Of a stretch of 64,000 bases of DNA, positions 34,330-46,287 are shown one piece after another (position 1 is the first letter of the stretch; every line of letters begins with the position of its first letter). The stretch is from Schistocerca nitens (taxonomy: Eukaryota; Arthropoda; Insecta; Orthoptera; Acrididae): the NCBI RefSeq assembly GCF_023898315.1, contig NC_064622.1:358899234-358963233 (forward strand), in the 5' to 3' direction. Under the pieces are notes generated by a model. That model was not told the DNA's origin. It did no database searches and worked only from the letters and a program-made list of their open reading frames with translations. A program made the position numbers and the translations under genes.

Positions 34330-35310
34330 GCAACAATGGCTCTAACCTAACTAGGCCTCCAGGTGAATAAGTAGTCGATGACAGATATGGATATGTGCTT
34401 CAACTTTATGCTAGCGTTCATCAATTTATTAATGTTAGTGGCTGGAAAGTGTCAGCCTGTCAGCAACTCATGGCCAGATATTTTTTTGTGAGTGAGAGAT
34501 TTGCTGAAAGTGCTTAATAGGGCAGCAGTTGAATAGTCTTCCATGGTAGGACAGGGCAGCATGGACAGCATGTAGTCTTGCTTTATCTTGTTAAATAATA
34601 ATATCACAGTGATCTCGAAGACAGGCCATGGCCAAAAGACTTAATGTGCCTGAAATGTGATGCATGTTCTCCAAATTACCAACTACGTGAAAGAGATATG
34701 CTCATACTGCGTATCCAGTGGCATCTTATACCATCATGCAAAGTGTTGGCCCAACATGTGATAATGAATGCAGTGTGGCAATTTTAGTTGTCCTCAGACC
34801 CTTTATACATGGATGCATCCAATGTAATCCTCTACACAGAACTGGAACTCGTTGGGCACACCGCTGTCAGTGTGCCTCTCTCTACTGTCTCGCCAAGGGA
34901 AATTACGACAATGGTCACCATGCCAACAGTCTACGGTGATCTAGACGTCGTCGTACTGTCTGTGTGAATACTTGACTTGCTGCAAACAAGCCTGTTTCCT
35001 AGTTCACAGAATGTGATATGGCCGTATAGTCCTGCACAGCTGAGCAAACCATATATTTCTCTTCTTGGGCACTAGTCACATGGGATTGTTGAGTATGGGT
35101 CTTCTGAACCCATAAATGCCAAATGTTCATGTAAGTCATGCGTGTCTTTCCAACACAAGCAGCAATATCACAGAACAATAAACTATACTATTAATAGGCT
35201 GTGGTCCCATCTCTCTGTATTCCAACACATGATATAGACATTCTCGTTCTTACACTAGGTGTAACACGATCTTCTCACAAACACTCTCAAATACAATTTG
35301 AGGAAATCAT
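34330..35310 (-). pseudogene. Tc1-like transposase, badly decayed, in an intron
   Basis: In reverse complement, the N-terminal part reads DIAACVGKTRMTYMNIWHLW near 35150 and VFTQTVRRRLDHRRLL near 34950, the two DNA-binding motifs of Tc1 transposases. Later frames give VPNEFQFC near 34840 and a -WPWPV- remnant near 34620 where the family has its Pro-rich catalytic block. Many stops; termini not identified. It lies in the last intron of the DUF4430 gene, on the same strand. Confidence 0.65.
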
Positions 35311-37495
35311 TTTTTATACAGAGAATGCAGATGATGTTACAGCTAGCTATTTTATGTGGCTGCAGTGATGCATATCCAAGCATGTAGTACATTTCGTATG
35401 TATCCTTGACGTTTTTTACATGTATATCAGTATATGTGAACTACATGACCGACATACTTCTGCGTGATATCATCTAGAGATCGCGCTATTACATCAAAGT
35501 CAGCAGCGCAAATCAATGCCACAGACAGACAGAGCTCACTGCAATCTGACATATGGAAGGCGCTCCAGAAGACCAAGCCTCCCTCTCACCAAAGGAGTGC
35601 CCTCACACTGAGGTCAGTGTATGAGTAGTGTCAAGCATTCAACAGCTAAGCCCCAGTTTTTTAGCTCAGCTTCAGAGTCAACAACATCATGAATAGAGAT
35701 CTTGAAGTTTCAGAAGACCATGTACTTTAATTAAAGTTGAATATTGTACTCTAGGAGAACAGTTTGTGATTGTATGCATCAAGTGATACTTTCATAGTCA
35801 ATAACATTTGTAAATATTCTACACTCTCCTGTTGCAAAGGACAGTCTCAAGTTCAGTAAATCTTTTTATTCATCCATGTAATAAAGTGAACTGATATTTC
35901 ATCTGTTGTAGTTAAAAATGAACCATCTCCCAGAGCACTCAAAGAACCTACAGTTGTGGCCAGGTGACTGTAGTATTGCTTGGTCTTAATGGCCCAGGCG
36001 TTGTTTTTACTGATTATTTAATGTAAATTCTTTACATTTTTGGTGTAAGTGGGTCTGATATTTAGGGTCTGTGGGTTTATTGTGATGTGTCCATTAAATA
36101 GTCCCTGCGATATCGACGTAAATTTGTCGATGTTGTGGTCGTTGCAATCGATAACTCGTTCTCAAATAGATGGGGCGAGACTGTGTCTAACATATGCGAG
36201 GAGTGAAGTTCAAATATCGCGTGGACCATCTGTTTCAGCTTCTAGCTATGTCACGTGAATATCAGAATAGATCCTTCCCTCTTGCATCAGCTGGTAGCCC
36301 ATTTTTATTAGCTACAGTACCATTTGTAGAACTCTCTCGCACTGTTCGCTCTCGTAATTTCTAGAATAATGCATAGTTTTTTTTTCTTGAAGCGGCACCA
36401 GCTGCCGTCTGTTGGTGTTTCTTTGGCACTCTTATGCCGATGAAGCAAACACGATAACATTTCGTGTAGACCTTTTCTTTTCTTCCATCAATACAATGTG
36501 ATCAGGATCAAAAGTTGTCAGAAAAACATTCTGGTTTTTAGTCATTTTGTCACCTTCCTCAAAAGATAAACCACAGTTCCTCAGTATACACCAAAGAAAT
36601 TCAGCCTGACAGTTTCTTTTTTCAAATAAATAGAATTCCATGGCACTATAAATCCTTCTGAGTTGATTTTCCTAGACATTTAACTGTCATGATTGATTCC
36701 AGTAGTCGTTTGACGCTTTTGTAATCAATGAATATGTAGTACTTTTGCCTATTTGCGCATGCTGTAGCCTTATATCACTTGGTGTGGTTCAAATACCAAC
36801 ACTGACACGCCTTTGGAGCCAACTGCTGTTTTGGCTAATGAAGAAGTCAAGCATAATTTTAGATTTAGTAAGATACATGAGAGACTACACACTTGCACAC
36901 GTTTTTAATTCGATTTTTAGAGAAATCTTAGTTAAGCACCACAACTCTACACCCATATCTAAAGATGGGTCTAACCAGCTGCTCAATGGTTTACCAACGA
37001 ATTTACTGTATGTGACGTAGAGTCGCATGAAGTCTTGACTGGCAGATCCTGCAAATGAAGTCGATTACCTAAAATATATTAGTTTCATGATAAGGTTCAG
37101 CAGAGGGTTAAGGTTCTGCAGAGGGTTCAATCTGTTGGAAACACTTGATTGTAGCTCTTTGCAGACATAAATGATAAGACAGGATGATGTATTAGGTGGT
37201 TCCCATGGTTGTGCTAGTCCAAGGAACTTTCCAGTCTTTTGTACTGTCACCAGATGTACTGAGTAGATCATATGATAAATCCAGTGACAGAAATGGGAAG
37301 TATTACACTATGAACAACTTGAATGGATGTTACCAATCTGAAACTGCAGTATTTTAATATCTGTGGGCTAGGTTGATTAAAATTTCATCTGTAGAATAGC
37401 TTACATTTAGTATTTCCAGTACAGAAAAAAGTCTTTCTTACAGATTAAGGTTGGAGTAATTACATGAAGGCTTGTGAATGTGTCTATCGTTATGG
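35311..37495. other. Intronic sequence without a supported gene
   Basis: AT-rich intronic DNA of the DUF4430 gene. The open frame at 36745-37020 has a faint resemblance to a LINE RNase H start (PISKDGS) that I do not consider proven. Confidence 0.45.
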
Positions 37496-37499
37496 AACT

Positions 37500-37760
37500 T
37501 ATCAGGCAGAAATTACAAGACAACATACCCAGATGATGTGCACATAGAGACTATCGCCAACTTGCAGATTTTAAGAAAGGTTGAATCATTGGCGTGAGCG
37601 AGATGGTAGCATCATAGTGACAGATCCTGGAGACAGTTGGCTGTGCTGCAATGAATGCAGAACGTGTGGTGACATCATGGACTCAGAAGATCAGTATGGC
37701 AAGGAGACTTCACTTCCAAAAGGATTGCACCATGACAAGACTTTATGATTGTCTCTCATG
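37500..37760 (+). pseudogene. Possible Tc1-like transposase N-terminal fragment
   Basis: Broken plus-strand frames give remnants such as ETVGCAAMNAERVVTSWTQ and ARRLHFQKDC, resembling the helix-turn-helix part of Tc1 transposases (QIAE-VG-…-V---W-QEG). No catalytic part or termini seen. Confidence 0.4.
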
Positions 37761-37774
37761 GCCAGGTCACCAAA

Positions 37775-39060
37775 TATCATAATTAGTTAATTAATTTCGT
37801 GTTACATGGATCGTTTTGCATGATAATTTGTAATGATGTGGAACTGGTCATTTCACATTCACATTGCAAATTAATTTGTAAATATGGCTACATGCTGAAC
37901 ATTATTAAGTTTTTTTTAAGAAGAAACATACAGATGAGAGTTGTTAATTCCTACCCACTACCTTTTACACATTACAATCATAGAAATTCTTCTTTAGAAA
38001 AGAAGGAAGTTGTCAATGAGAAACTTTTTCACTTTGTTTTCAAATTGTACTTTACTGTCTGTCGGACATCTTATACCACTGGTTTAGCGATTAAATATTT
38101 TAGTTCCAGCATTGTGCACCCCTTTTTATGCAAAAGACAACATTTATCTGAAGGAATGGATGTCATTTTCCCTTCTGGTATTGTAATTAGGTACAGCATT
38201 GTTCCGTTTGAACTGCTGTGGCCTATTTACAACTAACTTCATGAGGGAATAAATATATTGTGAAGTAGTAGTCAGAATATCTAAATCCTTAAACAGATGT
38301 TTACAAGATGATCGTGAGTGAGCACCACATATTATTCTTGCAGCACGTTTTTGAAATATGAACACTTTCTTAAGGATGAGTTACCCCAGATAATTAATTC
38401 ATATGATATTATAGGATTAAAATATGCAAAATATATCAATGTAATGATTTGTCTCTCTCCCCTAGGTTTATAGTGATTCTAAGTATAAATGTGGCTGAAC
38501 AAAGTTGTTTTAGAAGTCCCAAATTTCCTAGTTTAAATTCTCATGTATATTGAGTCCTAAAATTTTTGATCTTTCCACCCTGTTTATTATTTCCTCACTA
38601 TGTGTTACGCTTATCATTGGTGTAGTACACATGGATGTGCAGAACTGAATATGTTGTGTATTTTTAAGAACATTATTTATCATTCATTCTATTTCTGTAT
38701 TTATGCTAGGACTAAATACAATACTAGTGTCATTTGCAAAAAGAACTAATTCTGCTTGTTATACATTAGACAGATGATGGTTTACATATATATATATATA
38801 TGACAAACCATAGTGGACCTATGATTCAGCCTTAGAGAACCCCAAATGTGATTCCTCTCCAGTCAGAATAACAGCCCCAGACTAAATTGGTTGAATTGCT
38901 AAATTCAACTTTCTGCATTCCTTTGGTTAGATATGACATTATCCATTGGTTGACTATACCTTCAATCCCATAATTTATCCAGGAGAATATTGTGCTTCAC
39001 ACAGTCAAATGCCTTAGATAGGTCGAAGAATATACCAGTATTCCAGCAAAATTATGCAAG
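37775..39060 (-). pseudogene. LINE reverse transcriptase remnant (Jockey/CR1 superfamily)
   Basis: On the minus strand from about 39060: a YSSTYLRHLTV-type remnant of the DLSKAFD block, GIEGIVNQWIMSYLTKGMQK, then a decayed GPLWFVIYI block with a TA run at 38788-38802. The C-terminal region at 38365-38144 is open and clear: FQKRAARIICGAHSRSSC and NYNTRRENDIH. The 3' UTR near 37800 reads GACCAGTTCCACATCATTAC, with an AATTAATTAACTAATT end. It is inside the last intron of the DUF4430 gene, same strand. Confidence 0.75.
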
Positions 39061-39274
39061 ACCTCAAAGTGCAGTTCACATTACAGATTCCTTGACGAAT
39101 GTGATGTGACAGATAGATGTATATATTCATGCCAGCCTGCAGAATGCAGTATTAATGGACTGCCAAAGCATATGTTTCACCCATGGCAAGAAATTTCTCA
39201 AAATGACATTCGGTGGCTGTTTACTTCTGTGCCACAAGCAATACAAAAGTGTTGAAGTTTTCCTGGCTGATCGA

Positions 39275-40172
39275 ATATTCCAACATTTTTTGGGAGTGCA
39301 CCCAGGATGTTATTAACTCTTGTTCCAATATTTCGGCTGACAACCGTTCAGCCACTCTCTAAGCGAGCCGCTTGCAAGATTTTGAAAGCACTTTACACTG
39401 AGGAGTAAACACACATGTGTAAAAGATAACACTGTTAGCAACAAGAGCGTCAGTCACAGTTAAAACTTAACGTCTCTAAGAGTAACACAAAACAATAACA
39501 GTCAACAAATCCACAATGCTTACTAAGTATTTGTTAAGTTGTTGTGCGTGGCACATGTAAGAATTCCAGGCTATGAAGACCTAGAGCACCTTTCGGAGCA
39601 CAGATGTGAAATGAGGGGCTTCCACAATTTGTCAAGCTGGAAATCCTCGTCTTACGTGAGCAGGTTATTGGCTAATTGTATTTCCATTGGCCATCCCAAA
39701 AATTACGAAAAAGATAAGATACTGACCACAGCGTCGTCCTATTTTGATTCAGAGGTCAAGGAAGCTCGGAAATACGATTAGCAGACAACTTGTTCAACTG
39801 GGATGAGGGTTTCCAGCTTGACAAATCATTGAAACCTGTCATTTTATGTCTGCGCTCTCAGAGGGAAATTCTTCTAGGCTGTCACTACCTGGCATTCAAA
39901 TATATGTCATCCATAATAATGAGATAAATACTTTGTAAGCACTATGAATTGGCTGATTCTGTGCTTGCTCTTAGAGGTGTAATATTTCATCTATGATTGA
40001 TGCTCTTATTGCCAACAGTTTTATCTTTGACACATGAGCCTAAACTCCACGGTTTAGTGTTTTAAAAATCTTGCAAGTGCCTACCATTGAGAATGGATGA
40101 AAGGTTGTCAGCCGAAATATCGACACAAGAATAAATAATATCCTGGGTGCACTCACGAAAAATGATGGAATA
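39275..40172. repeat. Long inverted repeat, ~130-bp arms around a ~640-bp spacer
   Basis: 39275-39405 matches the reverse complement of 40044-40172. The shared core includes GAGTGCACCCAGGAT, TATTTCGGCTGACAACC and CTTGCAAGATTTT, with small differences throughout. I see no transposase in the spacer. It could be a non-autonomous foldback-type element or two facing copies of one repeat. Confidence 0.75.
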
Positions 40173-41117
40173 CAAGAGTGTATTCATGGCCTTAGCCGGT
40201 AACACCTCATACTGATGTTGATAGCAGAGATCAGTTTCAAACAAAATGAAAGTTCAATCACTTAATGTTTGTTATGTGTGGGTTACCACCACTGAGTTCA
40301 TAAATAGTTAACTGGTGTTTCATGGCATAATACTTTCTATTTATGTTACCGTTTCTAATGAGCCTTGTCAATGTGACGTAAACCCCATGTCCTTCCATTT
40401 CAATCAGGGTACTGGGTGACAAGCTACAGTGGTTCAAAGCTATCCAGTCGTCCAGATTTAGGTTCCTTGTTTTCCCTAAATTATGTAAGCCAAGTGCTGG
40501 GACGGATTGTTTGAAAAAGTCTCAGCTGATAAACAGCCCTTTCCTTGGAAACGAGGAGATTGTGTTCTGTAGCTTCAGGAAGTAAACCACTACGTGGATT
40601 TCATGTACCTTAGATTTCCAGTAATGATAGTTCTCCACATACTAGTGAGGAGATGGATTTTTCATGTATTATCAAATAACATCGTGACTACTTTCAGTGA
40701 TTGATTTGGGTACAAAAATGGTTAGACATTATCCCAAAAGACTTTGCTTACAGTACAATGCATGCCTATAGAAATTCACTTGGCATGACCATGAAGTTGT
40801 TTGCCTGTATCACCACTGCTGTTGGACATAACTTCAGTCTTGTGGCAGGGAACATGCCACTTCCAAAAGATGTACATTTTGAAGAGACAGGGAATCCTAT
40901 GCAGCAGACTGTTCCAACATTGTTCTATGAGGCATGGGTGCCAACGCCAACATGCATGCTCTTTGTCTACCATTGCGATGGAACAGCCAGCTGTACAGTA
41001 TTCCAAGGGTATCAGGTATCGTCTGACGTTACAGTGCCTTTGACAGACTTCAAATTAACTAAATAATTCACACAGTTGGTAAAGTAAGTAAGAATATTGC
41101 AGGTGCAGTGGCCATAC

Positions 41118-41272
41118 CAACAGGAGTGAGGAGTTCATTGCCAGGTGGGCTGGCAGGGTCGGGCACCTGTGGTGTTTGGTAGATCAGCCAGAACAGGTAA
41201 TTGGCAGGGTCCTCCCTGTAGCCAGCCAGCATCGTGATGTAATGCCCATAGGGCCACTCTGTCGCCTCAAAC
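41118..41272 (-). CDS. Penultimate coding exon of the DUF4430 / transcobalamin-like gene
   Basis: Acceptor TTCACAG at 41273-41279 and donor G|GTATGG at 41117. The exon completes a Gln codon split with exon 44628-44811, then encodes FEATEWPYGHYITMLAGYRE, DPANYLFWLIYQ and PPGNELLTPVG. It leaves one base that joins the last exon in phase. The run is GC-richer than its surroundings and codes cleanly. In DUF4430 proteins this segment (F-A-WP-GHY---LAGY, then PPGN-L--PVG) sits just before the terminal LFW motif. The family is a secreted, transcobalamin/intrinsic-factor-like group; cobalamin binding by the insect members is not something I can assert. Confidence 0.88.
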
Positions 41273-42786
41273 CTGTGAATTAATTCCAATGCTACAGTCC
41301 TGTGTACAAGTTTCCTTCACAGCTTCAGAAGAATGTTTCCTCTTTGGAATCTAATATTAGGTAAATATGTCGCTTTTCCATTAACATAATTGAGTAATCT
41401 TCAAGATGATACCACAAATAATATTATAAAAGATGTCATATCATGTAGACATTTAACTGTGGTGTGCAAACGAGGCATTTATTTAAGGATCGGTGCATAT
41501 CCCAACTCAGCTTCATGGTCGAGGTCACTAACACCTATACTAATATGCAACTCTCGATTAAGATCCTGGCGGTAGAAAAAACCTTCACTGCAAATGTTTG
41601 AGCGACAAGGGGAGCAGAGGTGGAGGAGTGAAGCTTTTGGCACCCAGAATAGCACCAATTAAGAATGTAAGAGTCATATGTGATTGTTGGCTGGAAGATC
41701 CTGTGAGTTAGGTTCAGTCAGGTAATTGGAAAGGCGTTTTGTTCTTCTGTGCATATTTGCTGTGTGGATAGTGTGGCATCATGGCACATAGCCTACTTCT
41801 CTTGACTACAATCAGGAAGGTTGCTGATCTTAACATTCCCATTTGATGGACTGTTAATCACTAACAGTGTTATATGCCCTTATTAAATGAGATGCAGTGG
41901 AAAGATTTGTAGTTTAACCAAGGGGACTGCGGCAAAGTCTGGTGACAACCCCCTCTCCTCTCCTCGCCAGCCAAGTACTGATGGTGCAAATGTCTTCTAC
42001 CACTGGGATTCGAATTGACAATCTCTGAGTCAGGCACCCCTACACAGGGGTACATGAGCAAGCTCAGGAATGGGGGCGAATTATTTGTGCAAGTGTTCTG
42101 TGCTATATTCAGTATCTTTCCACAGTGTCTCATGGAGAGAAGGTATATGACACTATTGGTAGGGGTGTTAAGTCCAACAGCCCACTTAGTGCTATTGGAG
42201 AGAAGCATGGTACCAGGTTCTAGCCTTTCCTTTCTTTTATTGTTATCAACAACTCAAACGTGATACAACACTCTACAGACAATCATTACAGTCACTTACA
42301 CTGGACAGATACACTTAACACACATAATATGCAACTCTCCCAAGTGGTTTCATATTGAAAGGCTTGCACAAGACTGTGAAACACACAAATTTGTTCTTTT
42401 ATTCATTATATACCCCGTGATGAGATATCAGTTTCTACAATTAGGGTAGTATTTAGGATTCAATAACGTATGCAGATGCCACATGGGAAATATTTGTCAT
42501 ACAAATAGAGTATTTGCTGTACAGACTTTGGCATGCAACTATTGAAACACGGTATGTCCTGTAGAGCAAAACTAAGTGGTAAATGATAAGTAGCAAGGGT
42601 TTTCGGGTGGTACAAGTCGTCAATATTATACGAATCCAGCTTATAAAGGCTCTTTGAATACTCAGGTGCAGCATCGATATGTCGATACATTTAGAGGTAT
42701 CGCAAGTCAATTCCCTTGTCTCAATAGTTGTACCCGTAAGACCAAACAGTTTCGAGACTGGATTAATAAAAAACAGAGACAAGGTG

Positions 42787-43557
42787 TGTTGTGTACATAG
42801 TTCCGCGTAGTCAGCGCGTACACAACTTTCCCACTAGAGCGCGCCCCGCTAAGCACAACACCGCAGGCGCAGCGCTCGTCCATCTCCGCACTACGAGATG
42901 GCGCTGCCATAGAGACGGACCAAATTCTGCTTCCACCGATCTGCGTATTAATATGTAACGCAGCCAATGAGATTGCTGCTAACGTAGAACCTTTTCTCCT
43001 CGCAGATCACACTCGCGCAGTGATAGGTGAACGCGCGAGGTATTATAACCAGTGTACAGACCTCTGATTAGTGAGTCTGCATTTGTCTGCACCAGTCTGT
43101 ACCAGTCTACATTTGTCTGTACCAGTCTATGATCAAGTTTCAGTCTGTGCCTAATAAGATTACCATATTCCGGTACATAGCCATGAAGATAAATGTATAG
43201 ACACTTTTGTCAACTATCAGAGATATATGTGAGAATAAGATTAACGTACCAATACCAAAGGAACTTCAGGGGTCAATTGTAAATAGCATCCAGAACCAAG
43301 TTAAGTAATTTTTATGTGTCTTATTATTTTAATAAATGTGTGTGAAAATTAATCAAATTCTGTTTAAAGTTGGCCACCGTCAGTCTGCTACTCTAAGCGT
43401 GGAAGTGGCATTTCTATCGTCTGACCTAACGGCAGAAGATAAACACGCCACGATAAGACCACGAGACATATAGCTGACACTCGCCTACTTTGTTAGAGCG
43501 ACAAGTCAAATAATCTGATATTGTGTGTACTGAAAGTCTTACAGTACGCACACCACA
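42787..43557 (+). mobile_element. Solo LTR with 5-bp target duplication
   Basis: It begins TGTTGTGTACATAGTTCCGC and ends GCACACCACA, flanked by AGGTG on both sides (42782-42786 and 43558-43562). 771 bp. It contains a TATA-like TATTATAA near 43041, an AATAAA at 43331-43336, and short CAGTCTGTACCAGTCTACAT-type internal repeats near 43080-43130. No internal retroelement sequence is present, so it is the product of LTR-LTR recombination. It lies in an intron of the DUF4430 gene in antisense orientation. Confidence 0.88.
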
Positions 43558-44503
43558 AGGTGAGATGGTAGTTTAGGTGTTTTACATTGTCGATCATACA
43601 ACTATGTAAAGCTGTCTGAGAAGTGCTTGTTTGTGGTATTGTACGACCCACCCATCACTTTGACTTGGGTGTCAGTTATATTGTTAACGCATTGACCTCC
43701 CTTGTAAATTTCTGCACTTCGTCATTTTGTGGTACACTCGTACTGATGACACGAAGTCTCCTCACCTGAAGTGATTTTTTCCAGATCTTGGAATATGTCC
43801 ACACATCTTTGTTTTTATTTGGGAGTCAAAGTGTGCAGGATATAATTTGCATACCTCTTTCTCTTCTTCAAATCGTGCTATAGAATGTATTGAACACTTT
43901 ATTTAGATATGTTTCATTGCAAATTGTTTGACAACAAAGTTGACACACTATAACCACACGTTCAGTACTTGACACAGCCTTCTCGCAACTGACTGGTCGA
44001 ATGCACGTCTGTTGTTTACAGGTGTTAGTTCAAGCTACCAGCGTAATTACTGCGCTGGCGTCGCTTATATGTGAGAAATTAATCAGTCACGGAACTTTTA
44101 GGACAGACGGTGTATTCTGCAGTGGTAGTGAGAGAGTACTTTCCGATACACTCACGGTCAATTACACCCGACTTCAAAACGTTGATCTCGTCACCATTTG
44201 ACAGAATCAGTCAATATCTTCGACATGTAAAAAACAGGTAACAGTACATACTCTGAACAAAGCGTAACGAGACTTCGTTAAGACATATCAAAGAATGAAG
44301 GTGTGTTACACATTGCAGGAAGTTGCTGAGGGGACATTCGCTTGCATTGCCCCCAACACTTATTCTTTTGAATACCGTGTCACGATGAGACAGTGACATC
44401 ATCAAATCAAAAATCACTTCGGCGAAATCTCTGAATCAATCATTAACCAGTGCAATTAGTTTGTTCGGCCACTACCCACAGCAAGTATATAAATATGCGT
44501 TTC

Positions 44504-44550
44504 ATAAATTGAAACACCTTTTATTGCCGCAAAAAGGCGTTTCAATTTAT
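44504..44550. repeat. Short perfect-looking hairpin
   Basis: ATAAATTGAAACACCTTTTA and AAAAAGGCGTTTCAATTTAT pair over about 18 of 20 positions with the 7-8 base loop TTGCCGC. It lies about 80 nt into the intron after the donor of exon 44628-44811. It may be the remains of a tiny inverted-repeat element. Confidence 0.8.
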
Positions 44551-44627
44551 AAAAGTAATATTACAAGCTGTTACAACGTCTAAGAAACATACGACGTATT
44601 CTCAGCGGGCCTTTTCTGAAGACTCAC

Positions 44628-44811
44628 TGATAATGCTCGTCTATCGAAGCGGCGAGTATCATAACGTCATAGAAGGACGTGTTGCGCACAGGGTGAAGTA
44701 AAAGGGTGTACTTCTCTGATACGTTCGTTCCCACCCAGATGGAATATGTGATGGTCACGTGCGGGTCCTTTCGATGGTCCACGCCAGTGATGTCTGCCAC
44801 TCTGAGGCGAT
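44628..44811 (-). CDS. Third-from-last coding exon of the DUF4430 / transcobalamin-like gene
   Basis: Acceptor TTGCAG at 44812-44817 and donor CA|GTGAGT at 44627. After two bases completing an upstream codon it encodes RLRVADITGVDHRKDPHVT, ITYSIWVGTNVSEKY, TLLLHPVRNTSFYDVMIL and AASIDEHY, then two bases that join 41118-41272 as a Gln codon. The order VTY-LW-GTN, NT-FY-VM--AA, H-Y, then F-A-WP-GHY matches the DUF4430 domain. Upstream exons, which should hold the signal peptide and the alpha-helical barrel, are not found up to 64000 and are probably beyond the window, so the gene is 5' partial here. Its product is likely secreted. Confidence 0.88.
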
Positions 44812-44892
44812 CTGCAACTGTTTAACGAAATTAAGTCAGGTACAAATGTCTCTACACCATTATAGTTTTGTGTGATCACGAAGAGTAAAAGA

Positions 44893-45450
44893 TTGTCGAT
44901 CTAACTAAATACTTAGAGATAAAATTATGGATAACTTAATATGGAACCATAGCATATGAAATGTTATGAAGGAGCCGAACCAAGTACTGCGTTTTATTTC
45001 GAGAAAACTTAGAAGGTGCAACAAATCCACAAAAGAAACTGTCTATACTATACTTGTTCGTTCTCTTGTGGAGTACTGCTGCACAGTATGGGATCCTTAC
45101 CAGATGGGACTAACAGAAAACAACAGAAATGTTAAAGAAAGGGCAACTTGCTCTGTATTATCACGAAATAGGGGAGACAGTGCCACGTTTATGGTAAGTG
45201 AGTTCGAGTGGAAATCATTAAGGGAAAAATGCTTTTTGTTGTTCTTTTCACAAAATGACAATAAATAACTTTCTCCTCTGAATGCCAAAATCTATTGTTG
45301 ACTCCCACGTGAAATAAGAGAAACTACTGTCAATTTTAACCACATGTATTCGAGAGTAGGGAAATAATTTGAAGGTGACTCTTTGATTCCTGTGCACTAC
45401 TTAAGTGTGAATTGTAGAATAATCATATAGATTATATAAATGTGAAATAG
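44893..45450 (+). pseudogene. CR1/Jockey-like LINE, 3' fragment
   Basis: The plus strand codes the C-terminal part: NQVLRFISRKLRRCNKSTKE, LVEYCCTVWDPYQMGLTE and RATCSVLSRNRGDSATF. The same blocks occur in the copy at 55010-58790 (RFIVRTLRKCKRST, EYCCAV-DPYQVGLTEYI). Frameshifts follow towards the 3' end. Confidence 0.75.
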
Positions 45451-45479
45451 CCAGCGCCTTTTACTTACGAGCTATTCAT

Positions 45480-45900
45480 ATGAAAATTAAATTCTTAATT
45501 GAAGAATCCTGGGAAACAAATGTACAAAACATGAAAGCACTCTTCAAGCTACAAAAAAGGGCTACAAGGACAGCAACAAAAAATAGCAATGAGGTCCACT
45601 GTAAGAAGCGGTTCAAAATATTGAGGTTTTACGCCATGTGAGTATATTATTTACCAATTAGTTACACACGCGAAAAGATCTCGATAATTATTCGCCAAAT
45701 AACTCTTTCCCATGACCGCAGAACGAGATCTAGATTTAACTTGCACTTACCAAGAAAGAACAAGTTGAAACCACCAGTTTCTACCAAAGAATAAAATTGC
45801 AGAATAAATTGCTCAGATTCATTACTAAAAGGAACGTATTTAAAAAGTTGCTAAAAAGTATCCATTATGCAAAACATTCAATAAAATGAAATGTCAATTA
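45480..45900 (+). pseudogene. LINE C-terminal fragment, same group as 37775-39060
   Basis: The plus strand reads FKLQKRATRTATKNSNEVHC near 45545, a decayed KILRFYAM block, and TRSRFNLHLPRKNK near 45725, matching in order the FQKRAARI...C and NTR--NDLH blocks of the copy at 37775-39060. No active-site region is present. Confidence 0.6.
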
Positions 45901-46287
45901 CATTTCATAAAGTACAGATATGGTAAAAAAATTTAATATATGTAAACCACTAAACCCCCGATTCTTTATAGAATCGAACTGCTATTTATAAAACAGCTAC
46001 AGACGTCTGATTGCTTTACAAATCATTTAATGAGTGCAATTTTAATGCTAAGTACATAAGCGAGAAAAAGTTCAGGAAATATTTTAAAGTTCATTGGAAG
46101 GCGTTAAGCGCTGTCATTATCAAATACTGGATGAGTATAACATAGGTAATGGCACTTCATTTTGAACAATATCTAGTTTTTCAAACATCTCAATGTTTGT
46201 GACGTTATAACTCTTGATCTGTGAATCATAAAATGACAGAATTTTGCAGATACATTCATTGGTATATGTATTGCGTTCGGAGTTAGT

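Noticed and set aside
36745-37020. Possible LINE RNase H start (PISKDGSN) in a 91-codon frame
   Set aside because: Only one short motif resembles the family (a YTDGS-type block); no neighbouring reverse transcriptase or second RNase H block was found.
40085-40160. Hammerhead-ribozyme-like core near a GATGAA...GCCGAAATATC stretch, as in Penelope-like terminal repeats
   Set aside because: Neither arm of the inverted repeat matches the invariant CUGANGA and GAAA cores with proper stems; the left arm instead makes a simple GGCTGA/TCAGCC hairpin.
40701-41066. Open frame of 121 codons on the plus strand between two exons of the host gene
   Set aside because: It begins right after a stop with a non-ATG codon, shows no known domain, repeat or splice context, and lies inside the intron of the opposite-strand gene. 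Frames of this length occur by chance in 64 kb.
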